Part shown: positions 8,509 to 17,413 of the stretch, piece after piece
Layout: the number at the start of each line of letters is the position of its first letter
How positions within the stretch are numbered: the stretch's first letter is position 1
Assembly (NCBI GenBank): GCA_937899645.1
Contig: CALCCD010000067.1
Location: 1-64,000, forward strand
DNA length: 64,000 nucleotides
DNA from: an uncultured cyanobacterium
GTDB lineage: Bacteria > Cyanobacteriota > Cyanobacteriia > Cyanobacteriales > Geitlerinemataceae
Reading direction: 5' to 3'
The notes under the pieces: generated by a model
What the model saw: only the letters and a program-made list of their open reading frames with translations
Told to the model about the DNA's origin: nothing
The model's database searches: none
Translations under genes and position numbers: made by a program

Positions 8509-10098
8509 ATGTTTTGGGCCGATAAGATCGCCAGTAAATTCAAGGGCGAGCAAGTTGTTAACGACTCGAAAACGCCGTCGGGGCGGGTTCACGTTGGGTC
8601 GCTACGCGGCGTCGTCGTCCACGACACGATCTATCGCGCCCTGAAGCGGGCGGGCACACCGGTGCGCTTTACCTACGGCATCGACGATTTCGACGCGCTC
8701 GACACCGTGCCGAAGTATCTCGATCGCGGTAAGTTCGCACACTACCTCGGTGCGCCGCTGTGTAACGTGCCGTCTCCGGGCGAAGGCGCAACCGACTATG
8801 CGAAGTTCTACAGCCAGGAATTTTTCGAGGTATTCGACTATCTCGGCGTCAAGCCCGAAATCTACTACCTGCGCGATTACTACCGCCAGGGCAAGTTCAA
8901 CGAACATATCGACCTATTCCTAAAAAATGCCCAGATCGTCCGCGAGGCTTACAGGGAAGTCAGCGGCGGCGAGCGCGCCGACAACTGGTACCCGTTTCAG
9001 CCGATCTGCGAGAAGTGCGGCAAAATCGCCACCACTGAGGTGACGGACTACAACGGTAAAGAAGTTTTCTACACCTGTAAGCCCGAAGCGACCGACTACA
9101 CCAGCGGCTGCGGCCACTCCGGCTGGATGTCGCCCTTTGACGGCAACGGCAAGCTGCCGTGGAAAGTGGAATGGGTCGCCAAGTGGCAGATTGTCGGCGT
9201 CACGGTCGAGTTCGCCGGAAAAGACCACTCGCAAAAGGGCGGCTCGCGCGATGTGGCCAACGCCATCTGCCGCAAGGCGTACCAAAAGCAGCCGCCGTTC
9301 CACGCGCCCTACGAATTTATCCTCGTCAACGGCACGAAGATGAGTTCCTCGAAGGGGGTTGGATCGAGCGCAAAAGACATTGCTGACCTGCTGCCGCCGG
9401 AGTTGTTGCGGTTCTTGATGCTGCGGACGCCACCGCGCACCGCAATCAACTTCGCGCCCAACTACGAGACGACGACGCGCCTGTTTCGCGACTACGACAC
9501 GGCGATCGCTAAGTACCGCCAGCTCGTCGCGGGCGACCCCGATGCGAAGCTGGGAAAAGATCTCATGGCGCTGTTCTACTCGCAGATCGGCGACGAGATC
9601 GCCACCTACGAGCCGTTTGACTTCAGCACGCTGATTTCGCTGCTGCAAGTGCCGCACCTGGACGTCAAGGCTGAGATTGCCAAGCGCACGGAGGTCGAGC
9701 TAATCGAGGCGGACTGGCAGACGATCGACGCGCGCATTGCCGCTGCTCGACACTGGCTCGACAACTACGCCGATACCGAAGAGAAGCTGGTGCTGTACGT
9801 CGATGAGATGCCCGAACAGGTGTCGAATATCGACGCGACTGGCGTGCGCTACCTCGAGGCGCTGGCCGAAAACTTGGGGGCGATCGAAGCCTGGGAAGGC
9901 GAAACGCTGCAAACGGCGATCTTCACGACCACCAAAGAGCTAGAGATTCCGCCGAAGTCAGCCTTCCCCGCCATTTACTACGCCTTCCTGGGGAAAGAAC
10001 GCGGCCCGAAAGCGGGCAATCTGCTCTCTTACCTCGAAAAAGATTTCACGATCGCCCGACTTCGCGAAGCTGCTGCCGCGTCGTCCTCGGTGGTCTGA
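8509..10098 (+). CDS. lysS: Class I lysyl-tRNA synthetase
   Basis: A 529-residue aminoacyl-tRNA synthetase that charges tRNA-Lys. It belongs to class I (LysK type), not the class II type of most bacteria: a HIGH-type motif is present as HVGS (residues 28-31) and the KMSSSKG loop is at 277-283. Cysteines at 167, 170, 190 and 201 suggest a zinc-binding insertion. The C-terminal half matches the alpha-helical anticodon-binding region of class I enzymes. It stands apart from its neighbours. Cyanobacteria mostly use class II LysRS as far as I know, so horizontal acquisition is possible, though base composition looks like the rest of the window. Confidence 0.92.
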   Translation: MFWADKIASKFKGEQVVNDSKTPSGRVHVGSLRGVVVHDTIYRALKRAGTPVRFTYGIDDFDALDTVPKYLDRGKFAHYLGAPLCNVPSPGEGATDYAKFYSQEFFEVFDYLGVKPEIYYLRDYYRQGKFNEHIDLFLKNAQIVREAYREVSGGERADNWYPFQPICEKCGKIATTEVTDYNGKEVFYTCKPEATDYTSGCGHSGWMSPFDGNGKLPWKVEWVAKWQIVGVTVEFAGKDHSQKGGSRDVANAICRKAYQKQPPFHAPYEFILVNGTKMSSSKGVGSSAKDIADLLPPELLRFLMLRTPPRTAINFAPNYETTTRLFRDYDTAIAKYRQLVAGDPDAKLGKDLMALFYSQIGDEIATYEPFDFSTLISLLQVPHLDVKAEIAKRTEVELIEADWQTIDARIAAARHWLDNYADTEEKLVLYVDEMPEQVSNIDATGVRYLEALAENLGAIEAWEGETLQTAIFTTTKELEIPPKSAFPAIYYAFLGKERGPKAGNLLSYLEKDFTIARLREAAAASSSVV

Positions 10099-10175
10099 GG
10101 GCGCGGCGTTCGATATTCGATAGGCGGGAACTCCGCTGCCCCTGTCGTTTTTCCGTTTCCACACCATGAAAAATC

Positions 10176-10772
10176 TTGACAGCCACATCAACACCATCCG
10201 AACCCACACCAAAACCTAAACGCGCGCAGCGCCTTCTGGCCTTCCAGCGCTTGATGAACGTCCACTGGTGGATGGCAGCCTCTTATCCCGCCTTGATCGC
10301 CACGGGCATCGCGATCGCCCACCTCCCGGATGACTTTCCCGGATTAGCGGCACTGCGAGACTTCCACGAGTCCGTTGCGATGGGGACGCTCGTCTTACTC
10401 GTCTGGCGGATCATCGCCCTCGTCCAGGTCTTAGCCGAGCGCTACTCCCGCCGCTTCCCCCGCTTAACGCGGCACTGGTGGCAAAAGACGCTCAACCACG
10501 CTGCCCTTTACGTCATGATGCTGGGCGTACCGCTGACGGGCCTGCTGCTCTCCAATTCCCTAGCCGCCCACGACGTAACTTTCTTCGGGTGGCCCGTCCC
10601 CGACCTGTTCCCGCCCGACCCCGATCGCGTTCCCTCTGCCTATTCGCTGCACTTCTGGTCGTCCTATGGGTTGTTGCTAGCGGCGGTGTACCAGGTCTAC
10701 GAGCAGCGACATTACGCAAGGGCGATGCTCCGGCGTTTCCGACTCCAGTTCGATCGCCATCCGAGCGCTTAA
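10176..10772 (+). CDS. Cytochrome b561-like membrane protein
   Basis: A 198-residue protein with four predicted membrane helices. Histidines in HWWMAASY, DFHESVAMG, NHAALYVMML and SLHFWSSYG are placed like the bis-heme ligands of di-heme b561 (YceJ-type) cytochromes, so it probably carries quinol-linked electron transfer in a membrane. The start is doubtful. The frame opens at a TTG (10176), and the first in-frame ATG (10254) falls just before HWW, at the beginning of the conserved region. An ATG at 10166 is out of frame and ends after 17 codons. Confidence 0.75.
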   Translation: MTATSTPSEPTPKPKRAQRLLAFQRLMNVHWWMAASYPALIATGIAIAHLPDDFPGLAALRDFHESVAMGTLVLLVWRIIALVQVLAERYSRRFPRLTRHWWQKTLNHAALYVMMLGVPLTGLLLSNSLAAHDVTFFGWPVPDLFPPDPDRVPSAYSLHFWSSYGLLLAAVYQVYEQRHYARAMLRRFRLQFDRHPSA

Positions 10773-11302
10773 CCCCTCCGAAAAATATATTGAGTTTTTG
10801 CGAAACTGCCCGTCGATCTACTTGCTTATTGAGAATGATTTCTGCCAGCAGGGTAGTCCTAGGTCGAGGGTATAGCCGCTCAGTCAGTCTGGGTAGGCAT
10901 TCGGGCGAACGAGCTATCTATACAAACGCATTAAACTCTCAACAGTGCCTCCAGGGGCGGGCGGCTCTGTTCTGCCGCGCGATTTCGGTCGATCGAGTCC
11001 CCGCGAGTGCGCTCGAAACTTGCCACGGCGATCGCGTTGGCGCTGGCCTCGATCGCGCTTTCACGCGCGGGATGAATTGTGAAATAAACTGCGGCACTTC
11101 GTGCTAGCCTAGGTAGGCTAAAAATTCAAACACTACTTCGCACATCCAGTGTCTCGGGTGTTTTTAGGCTGGATGGCTGTCGCTTTTCGCGATCGAAGCC
11201 ATCCGCCGCGCCTGCTCTGTGGGACTCGATCTACGGAGGCAAAGGCCGCCCTAAAAACCAACCTGGATGGAGGTTAAACCCGACAAGGAGAATATCTAAA
11301 TC
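10773..11302 (+). other. Long leader region of rpsB
   Basis: 530 bases without a supported gene. It contains a perfect palindrome TAGCCTAGGTAGGCTA at 11105-11120. It also has a perfect 9-base complement between 11160-11168 (GTTTTTAGG) and 11250-11258 (CCTAAAAAC) that could close a large stem-loop just before the rpsB ribosome binding site (AAGGAG at 11285-11290). Ribosomal protein S2 is autoregulated through mRNA leaders in some bacteria. That this is such a leader is inference. Confidence 0.4.
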
Positions 11303-12265
11303 ATGGCAGTCGTTTCTTTGGCCGAACTGCTGGAATCCGGCGTTCACTTCGGGCACCAAACCCGTCGCTGGAATCCGCGCATGGACCAGTACATCTTCAC
11401 CGAGCGCAACGGCGTTCACATCATCGACCTGGTGCAAACAGCACAGTTGATGCAGGATGCCTACGAGTACGTGCGCTCCAACGCCGAGTCTGGCCGCAAG
11501 TTCCTGTTCGTGGGAACCAAGCGCCAAGCGGCGGCCATCATCGCTCAAGAAGCAGCGCGCTGCGGCGGCTACTACGTTAACCAACGCTGGCTCGGCGGTA
11601 TGCTGACCAACTGGTCGACGATTAAAACCCGTGTCGAGCGCCTGAAGGAACTCGAGAGCCTCGAAACGTCCGGCAACCTCGACCTGCGTCCGAAGAAAGA
11701 AGGCTCGATGCTGCGCCGCGAGCTGGGCAAGCTGCGTAAATACCTGGGCGGAATCAAAGGCATGCGCAAGATTCCCGACGTGGTGATCATGGTCGATCAA
11801 CGTCGCGAATATACCGCCGTGCAAGAGTGTCAGAAGCTCGGTATTCCGATCGTCTCGTTGCTTGACACCAACTGCGACCCGTCAGTCGTGGACGTGCCGA
11901 TTCCGGCCAACGACGACGCAATTCGTGCGATTAAGCTGCTAGTTGGCAAGTTGGCCGATGCCATCTACGAAGGCCAGCACGGCAAGCTCGACACCGTCTC
12001 GGAAACTGAGTACGCCGAGTACGACGAAGCAGACTTCCAAGATGATGAAGTGCCCGAAGAAGCACCCGTGGAAGGCGTGACGGCGGCGGACGCTGGCGTG
12101 GCCGCAGCAGAAGCAGCTCCCGAAGCCGCAGCAGAAGCAGCTCCTGAAGTCGCAGCAGAAGCGGCTCCTGAAGCCGCAGCAGAAGCAGCTCCTGAAGCCG
12201 CAGCAGAAGCAGCTCCTGAAGCCGCAGCAGAAGCAGCTCCCGAAGCGGCGACGGCGTCTGAATAA
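11303..12265 (+). CDS. rpsB: 30S ribosomal protein S2 with alanine/glutamate repeat tail
   Basis: A 320-residue ribosomal protein. Residues 1 to about 228 are a standard S2 ([19 protein letters not shown] ... [11 protein letters not shown] ... VDTNCDP-type core). It is followed by an acidic linker and then six tandem 8-residue units rich in Ala, Glu and Pro (residues 267-314), so the protein is about 80-90 residues longer than usual. It is preceded by a good ribosome binding site and lies 173 bases before tsf, the common rpsB-tsf pairing. The tail probably lies on the ribosome surface and looks disordered or helical; its function is unknown. Confidence 0.95.
   Translation: MAVVSLAELLESGVHFGHQTRRWNPRMDQYIFTERNGVHIIDLVQTAQLMQDAYEYVRSNAESGRKFLFVGTKRQAAAIIAQEAARCGGYYVNQRWLGGMLTNWSTIKTRVERLKELESLETSGNLDLRPKKEGSMLRRELGKLRKYLGGIKGMRKIPDVVIMVDQRREYTAVQECQKLGIPIVSLLDTNCDPSVVDVPIPANDDAIRAIKLLVGKLADAIYEGQHGKLDTVSETEYAEYDEADFQDDEVPEEAPVEGVTAADAGVAAAEAAPEAAAEAAPEVAAEAAPEAAAEAAPEAAAEAAPEAAAEAAPEAATASE
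12101..12244 (+). repeat. Six tandem 24-base repeats inside rpsB
   Basis: Six in-frame copies of a 24-base unit starting GCCGCAGCAGAAGCAG, with only a few point differences between copies (copy three differs at two positions, copies one and six at one). Each copy adds eight residues of an Ala/Glu/Pro pattern to the C-terminus of S2. Confidence 0.95.
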
Positions 12266-12438
12266 GTCCATTGCGGCACATCAAGCGGGGCGGCGAACCA
12301 GGGAGGTTTGACCTCAGTTCGGTTGCGGTTTGTCCCCGCCTGAAGTATTTATTTCGTGGGAATCGTCTCCGGGTTTTCGATCGCGCCTTCAGCTCGATCG
12401 CCGGGAAGAACAGCAACAATCAGGAACGGAACATAACG

Positions 12439-13143
12439 ATGGCGGACATTTCGGCCAAGACCGTAAAAGAGCTGCGTACCAAAACCGGTGCGGGCATGAT
12501 GGACTGCAAAAAAGCCCTAAAGGAAAGTGAGGGCGATATCGACAAGGCTGTTGAGTGGCTGCGTCAGAAAGGAATTTCGTCGGCCGACAAAAAATCCGGT
12601 CGTGTCGCGGCAGAAGGTCAAGTCGGCCAATACATTCACACCGGTGGTCGCGTCGGCGTCCTGGTGGAAGTGAACTGCGAGACAGATTTCGTGGCGCGTG
12701 GCGACGAGTTCCAAGAAATCGTCCGCAACGTGGCGATGCAAATTGCGGCCTGCCCGAACGTCGAGTACGTCAGCACCGAAGAGATTCCGAAAGACTTCGT
12801 CGCGAAGGAAACCGAAATCGAGATGGGTCGCGAAGATCTGGCCAGCAAGCCGGAAAACATCCGCTCGAAGATCGTCGAAGGTCGTATTGCTAAGCGTCTC
12901 AAAGAGCTATCGTTGCTCGATCAGCCCTACGTCCGCGACCAAAACATCACGGTTGCCGACTACGTGAAACAGGGCGTTGCGAAATTGGGTGAGAACATCC
13001 AGGTTCGCCGCTTCGTGCGCTTCGTGCTCGGCGAAGGCATTGAGAAAAAAGAGGAAGACTTCGCTGCTGAAGTTGCCGCGCAAACCGGTCAGGATAAACC
13101 CCAACCTTCGTTCACAGCAGAGGAGATGGGATTCAGCGATTGA
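12439..13143 (+). CDS. tsf: Elongation factor Ts
   Basis: A 234-residue guanine-nucleotide exchange factor for EF-Tu. The N-terminal UBA-like domain is clear ([21 protein letters not shown]), including the TGAGMMDCK signature, followed by the [10 protein letters not shown] segment that contacts EF-Tu. Length fits cyanobacterial and plastid EF-Ts. An upstream open frame exists from 12271, but the ATG at 12439 matches the normal start. The gene sits downstream of rpsB, and the unit ends at a strong terminator at 13305-13337. Confidence 0.95.
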   Translation: MADISAKTVKELRTKTGAGMMDCKKALKESEGDIDKAVEWLRQKGISSADKKSGRVAAEGQVGQYIHTGGRVGVLVEVNCETDFVARGDEFQEIVRNVAMQIAACPNVEYVSTEEIPKDFVAKETEIEMGREDLASKPENIRSKIVEGRIAKRLKELSLLDQPYVRDQNITVADYVKQGVAKLGENIQVRRFVRFVLGEGIEKKEEDFAAEVAAQTGQDKPQPSFTAEEMGFSD

Positions 13144-13304
13144 GTTCTTTGAGTCGGCTTCGACCTGTTTCAGCAAGTCAGCTGTTGGAAGGCTCTGCTG
13201 CAGAAAAATGGGAGTGCGCGTTTGCATTATTTGGTGTGTAATGTCACGCGAAGCCTTTAGCAAGGTGATTGCGTGCGACTTGCTGCAATCGCAACGTGCG
13301 TAGT

Positions 13305-13337
13305 CTGGAGGTAGTAATGCTGCCTCCAGGTTTTTTT
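13305..13337 (+). terminator. Rho-independent terminator after tsf
   Basis: A stem of CTGGAGG and CCTCCAG, extendable to ten pairs with one G-U, encloses a five-base loop and is followed by seven T residues. It closes the rpsB-tsf unit. Confidence 0.88.
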
Positions 13338-13375
13338 GTCTGAATTTTTGACGATCTTGTCGATCGAGAAGAACC

Positions 13376-14473
13376 ATGACTGGAAATCTCAGACGCATCG
13401 AAAAGACGGCACAGGCTCTGGCCGAAGAACTCGTCGATTTGGGCGATCGCCTGAACGACACCTACGAGCGTTATATGCAGGCGCTTGCCCCGGCGGTGCA
13501 GCAGCAGCTCGTTTTAGCCGTTTATCACCTCTGCACCCAGGGATATCCGGAGCGCTTTTTGGCGCTGTCGATCGCCGATCGCGCGGCGGTTCAGATCGAG
13601 ATCCAGCAGCTCGCTCGCGACGCCCGCGAGAGCTTCGAGCGCTACTTTGATGAAGACGATGCCGGTCTCGAGGAATCAGAATTGTCGGTCGTGGCCGCAG
13701 TACCGCTTGACTCTCCGTCTCCGCTCGACCCTCCGCTCGACCCCGAGCCACCGAACAGACCGGAGTCCTCAGACAGGCCAGACGCTGCCGCTCCATCGAG
13801 CGAGCGAGCGCAAGATTTGTTGGACGAGCGGCCGGACGAGCCGTCGGATGAGCTGCTGGACGAGCCGTCGGACACCATTGATGCAGATGACAGCATGGTG
13901 GCGGACAACCCCGCCGAACTAGCCGGGTACGCCTCGCTCGATCGCCGCGAGCTGCTGGCGCTGGCGCTCCAGGCCAAGCTCCAGGCGCAGATGCAAGAGG
14001 AAGAGGACGAAGATATTTCCACCCCCGGTAACCTGCTGATGTGGCAGCGAGCGGTGGAAAGCGACATCGTCAAAATGCTTCACGATATTTCGCTTGAGGT
14101 GAATCAGTTCCTACAGAAGCGAAACGTCCTGCCTCAGGAGTTTCCGTCCAGACTGTTCGAGGCGATCGGGCAGGGGGGCGACACTGCCGAGGCGCTATCG
14201 GGAACGCCAAATGTTTTGCAGTTGACGATCGAGGCGGGCGACGCGGAGGACGACGCGAAAATGCTGGTGCGCCTGTTGGCGATCGACCTGCGGCTGTCAG
14301 AAATCGAATTTGCCGATGCGGAGGTCAGTCAGCCGCGCCACGCGATTCGCAAGCTGCTGGCGGAACTGTCCGGCCTACGCAAGCGCTACGCTGCCAACCA
14401 ACGCGAATACACGATCGCCCAGGCTGAGGTCGCGTGGCGATCGACCTGGTCGGAGCAGCGCGGCGACTCGTAG
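13376..14473 (+). CDS. Conserved cyanobacterial protein of unknown function
   Basis: A 365-residue soluble protein that I do not recognise. The N-terminus (about 1-100) is helical, with a run like LGDRLNDTYERYMQAL. The middle (about 100-190) is low-complexity, rich in Asp, Pro, Ser and Glu, and likely disordered. The C-terminal part (about 210-365) is again helical and better conserved in character (MWQRAVESDIVKMLHDISLEVNQFL). It has its own start right after the tsf terminator. No catalytic motif is visible. Confidence 0.75.
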   Translation: MTGNLRRIEKTAQALAEELVDLGDRLNDTYERYMQALAPAVQQQLVLAVYHLCTQGYPERFLALSIADRAAVQIEIQQLARDARESFERYFDEDDAGLEESELSVVAAVPLDSPSPLDPPLDPEPPNRPESSDRPDAAAPSSERAQDLLDERPDEPSDELLDEPSDTIDADDSMVADNPAELAGYASLDRRELLALALQAKLQAQMQEEEDEDISTPGNLLMWQRAVESDIVKMLHDISLEVNQFLQKRNVLPQEFPSRLFEAIGQGGDTAEALSGTPNVLQLTIEAGDAEDDAKMLVRLLAIDLRLSEIEFADAEVSQPRHAIRKLLAELSGLRKRYAANQREYTIAQAEVAWRSTWSEQRGDS

Positions 14474-14510
14474 GGGTCGGCTGCCGAGCGGCGGTTCTAG
14501 GGCGTCGCTT

Positions 14511-15377
14511 CTAGAGGGGCGAGACCTGGCGGCGGTAGTCGGCTGCATCGAGCCCGTCGCCCCGGTTGCGCTCGGACTCGTCGATATCTTCTTCAAGGCG
14601 AGCGATGCGGTTTTCGGTGGGCGGGTGCGTGCTGAGGATGGTCGGTACGCTGCGACCGTTGCTAGCGGCTTGTAGCTTCTCGAAGAAACTGATGAGGCCG
14701 GTGGGCGCATAACCCGCGTCCCGCAGCATCTTCTGCCCGACTTCATCGGCCTCGTACTCGGCGCGGCGGCTGTTGGGCAGGCTCAGTGCCAGCTCGTAGC
14801 CGATGCCCACCAAAACGCTGTCATCGACGCCCGCCGAACCAGCTACGCCGCGAGCAACGGCGGCTTGTTTCATTCGCTCGATCACGTGCTTTTCGGTAAT
14901 GTGGGCGATTTCGTGGGCGACGACACCTGCCAGCTCGGATTCGTTTTCGGCGGCGGCCATCAGGCCGGTGTTGATGTAGACAAAGCCGCCCAGCGTCGCG
15001 AAAGCATTGATACTGCTGTCGTTGACGACTTGGAACGTAAAGGGCAGCTCGGGGCGATCGCTGACGGCCACGAGGCGCTCGCCGATTTCGTCCAGGAAGT
15101 CGCGGACGCGGGCGCTGTTGTAGATGGAAACGTCGCTGTTGCTTTTAAGCTGGCTGTCGATTTGTCTGCCGATGGAAACTTCGCGTTCGTCGGACATATT
15201 CGAGAGCTGGATGTACTCGATCGCGCTTGGCAGCAAATCGCGGAGCGAGAAGCTGTAGCCCGCCCGCATCGTTGCTAGCGACGTTCCGACGACCGCGATC
15301 CAGGTGGCGATCGCCAGCACCAGCCAGCGCTGGAGGGAGTTGGGGAACAGCAGGCGCAGCGAACGAAGCAGCTTCAT
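14511..15377 (-). CDS. M48 family zinc metallopeptidase
   Basis: A 288-residue membrane-anchored or exported peptidase. An N-terminal hydrophobic segment (about residues 18-38) is followed by the peptidase domain with the zinc motif HEIAH (HExxH) and the third ligand in EYEADEVG. The ending THPPTENRIARLEE matches the conserved end of BepA/HtpX-like M48 enzymes. Family members degrade or mature envelope proteins. It runs opposite to both neighbours; the 37-base gap to the gene on its left means those two converge. Confidence 0.9.
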   Translation of the reverse strand: MKLLRSLRLLFPNSLQRWLVLAIATWIAVVGTSLATMRAGYSFSLRDLLPSAIEYIQLSNMSDEREVSIGRQIDSQLKSNSDVSIYNSARVRDFLDEIGERLVAVSDRPELPFTFQVVNDSSINAFATLGGFVYINTGLMAAAENESELAGVVAHEIAHITEKHVIERMKQAAVARGVAGSAGVDDSVLVGIGYELALSLPNSRRAEYEADEVGQKMLRDAGYAPTGLISFFEKLQAASNGRSVPTILSTHPPTENRIARLEEDIDESERNRGDGLDAADYRRQVSPL

Positions 15378-15568
15378 CTCAATTTCACGGTTAGGGGTCG
15401 GCTCTCGGAGGGCAGGCGTCGAAAATCGCGCGGCGAGAGGATTGGTGATACGCTCTGACCAGTTTTTAGGCTCGCACGGCGGCGTATGTCTTCAGGTTAA
15501 CTGACGTGACTTTGGAGCATTCGTTTCCGATTTGTAGTTTTCTTTCGCAGATATCAGCAGAACGACGT

Positions 15569-16105
15569 ATGAAGCTTCTCGATTCCCACGGTCGGCTGTT
15601 CGGTAAGGTCAGCGTGCTCGATATCGGCGCGACGATCGTCATTTTGGCGGTGGCGGCGGCGATCTTCGTCTGGCCGGGAACGGGTGCGGGCTCGATCGCC
15701 CAGGTGACGCTCAACACCAAGCCCGTGGAAGTGGATACGATCGTCCGAGGCTTGAGCGTGCGCGACCCAGCGCAGTTCGTCGAGATGCTGCGAACCGAAG
15801 GCAAAACCAATATCGTCATTCGCAACCAGCCGTACGGCCAGGTCGATCTCGAGGCCGTGGAAGAAGTGCCGCGCTTGGTGGACGTGCCCCAACCCGACGG
15901 AACCGTAGCGGCGTTGCCCGACCCGCGCGCGGCGGATCTCTACAGCGTCAACCTGATCGTGACCCTGGCGGGCGATGCTGAAGTGACCGATGACGGCGTC
16001 GTCTTCGGTAACAATAAGGTCAAAATCGGCACGCCGATCGAGCTGGAAGGACTGACCTATAACTTCAACAGCAGCACCATTGATGTGCGTATCCTCGAGG
16101 AGTAG
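15569..16105 (+). CDS. DUF4330 family membrane-anchored protein
   Basis: A 178-residue protein with one N-terminal membrane segment (VLDIGATIVILAVAAAIFVW, about residues 15-35) after the typical family opening MKLLDSHGRLFGKVSVLD. The rest is a predicted extracytoplasmic beta-rich domain ending in a short strand (NFNSSTIDVRILEE). The family is common in cyanobacteria and has no known function. It sits about 100 bases upstream of urtB in the same direction and could share transcription. The start at 15569 gives the family N-terminus. Confidence 0.85.
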   Translation: MKLLDSHGRLFGKVSVLDIGATIVILAVAAAIFVWPGTGAGSIAQVTLNTKPVEVDTIVRGLSVRDPAQFVEMLRTEGKTNIVIRNQPYGQVDLEAVEEVPRLVDVPQPDGTVAALPDPRAADLYSVNLIVTLAGDAEVTDDGVVFGNNKVKIGTPIELEGLTYNFNSSTIDVRILEE

Positions 16106-16207
16106 CGCCTCGCTGCCTCGACCTCGCGATCTGTTTGTCGCGAACTTTTTACCCGCAAACCGCACTGTACGGTCTGTTGGCTATCGACTTTCGACCTGGC
16201 TTATTCC

Positions 16208-17365
16208 GTGTCCCTTTTTTTTAACGCCTTGTTCAACGGCATCAGCGTCGGCTCCGTGCTGCTGATCGTCGCCCTCGGTCTCGCGATTGTCTTCGGACTG
16301 ATGGGCGCGATCAACCTCGCCCACGGCGAATTGATGATGCTCGGCGCGTACACCACCTTTGTCGTCCAGAACGTCATGAAGCCGCTGGGCGAGCCGCTGT
16401 TCGATCTATATATCTTTGTGGCGCTGCCACTGGCCTTCGTCGTGGCGGCGATCGCGGGGTTGATACTCGAAAAAAGCGTGATCAGGCATCTCTACGGCAG
16501 GCCGCTAGAAACGCTGCTGGCCACCTGGGGCGTAAGCCTGATTTTGATTCAAACTGTCCGCAGCGTGAACTGGACGCTGACGCTCGCGGTGGGCATTCTC
16601 TGTCTGCTGTATTTCGGCGGCAAGTGGATTTTGCAGAAGCAAACCGACTGGCCGCGTATCGCGGGCTGGGCGAACTCGACGCTGCTGGCACTGTCGATCG
16701 CGATCTCCATCGTCACCGGCATTATCCTCAGCAAAGTCGATAGCGATACGCTCAACCGCGAGTGGTTTAGCGCCCGCAACGTGGACGTGACCGCTCCGGC
16801 GTGGCTGCGCGGCGGTCTTCCTGTTGGCGGCGTGCAGCTTCCCTACGCGCGGCTATTTATCATCGCCCTGACGATCGTCTGCACGATCGGCGTTTACTGG
16901 TTCCTGAACAAGTCGCTTTGGGGTCTGCGAATCCGCGCCGTGACCCAAAACCGCGAGATGAGCGCCTGCCTCGGCATCCCCACCGAGCGCGTCGATGCGC
17001 TGACCTTTGCGCTGGGCTCCGGGCTGGCGGGCATCGCGGGCTGTGCGGTGACGCTGCTCGGCTCGGTCGGCCCCAACCTCGGCTCGAGTTACATCGTCGA
17101 TGCGTTTATGGTCGTGGTGGTTGGTGGCGTCGGCAAGCTGGTGGGCAGCATCGTTGCGGCGCTGGTTATCGGCAGCTTCAGCTACCTAATCGGCTCGGGG
17201 ACGCTGCTGCTGGTATTTGGCGACATTCCGCCGCTGGCCAGCTTCTTTGAGTTTTTCGCGACGACGAGTATGGCGAAGGTGATGGTCTTCGCGACGATCG
17301 TCGCCTTCTTGCAGGTGCGACCCGCCGGGATCTTCCCGCAGAAAGGTCGCACGATCGACGCTTAA
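16208..17365 (+). CDS. urtB: Urea ABC transporter permease UrtB
   Basis: A 385-residue inner-membrane permease of the branched-chain amino acid/urea type. The N-terminus ALGLAIVFGLMGAINLAHGE is the hallmark of LivH/UrtB proteins, and the region CLGIPTERVDALTFALGSGLAG near residue 255 is the EAA-like cytoplasmic loop that touches the ATPase. With UrtC it forms the translocation path for urea. Start is GTG at 16208. Its partner urtC follows after 48 bases; no urtA lies upstream, so the binding protein must be encoded elsewhere. Confidence 0.9.
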   Translation: MSLFFNALFNGISVGSVLLIVALGLAIVFGLMGAINLAHGELMMLGAYTTFVVQNVMKPLGEPLFDLYIFVALPLAFVVAAIAGLILEKSVIRHLYGRPLETLLATWGVSLILIQTVRSVNWTLTLAVGILCLLYFGGKWILQKQTDWPRIAGWANSTLLALSIAISIVTGIILSKVDSDTLNREWFSARNVDVTAPAWLRGGLPVGGVQLPYARLFIIALTIVCTIGVYWFLNKSLWGLRIRAVTQNREMSACLGIPTERVDALTFALGSGLAGIAGCAVTLLGSVGPNLGSSYIVDAFMVVVVGGVGKLVGSIVAALVIGSFSYLIGSGTLLLVFGDIPPLASFFEFFATTSMAKVMVFATIVAFLQVRPAGIFPQKGRTIDA

Positions 17366-17413
17366 TCTCGCTGCATTGCCAGCTTCCCGCCCAAGACTCG
17401 ACCCAGCACCACA

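Noticed and set aside
10478-11107. Open frame of about 209 codons overlapping the cytochrome gene
   Set aside because: It is a shifted reading of the cytochrome gene continued into the rpsB leader; Arg/Pro-rich composition and no protein motif.
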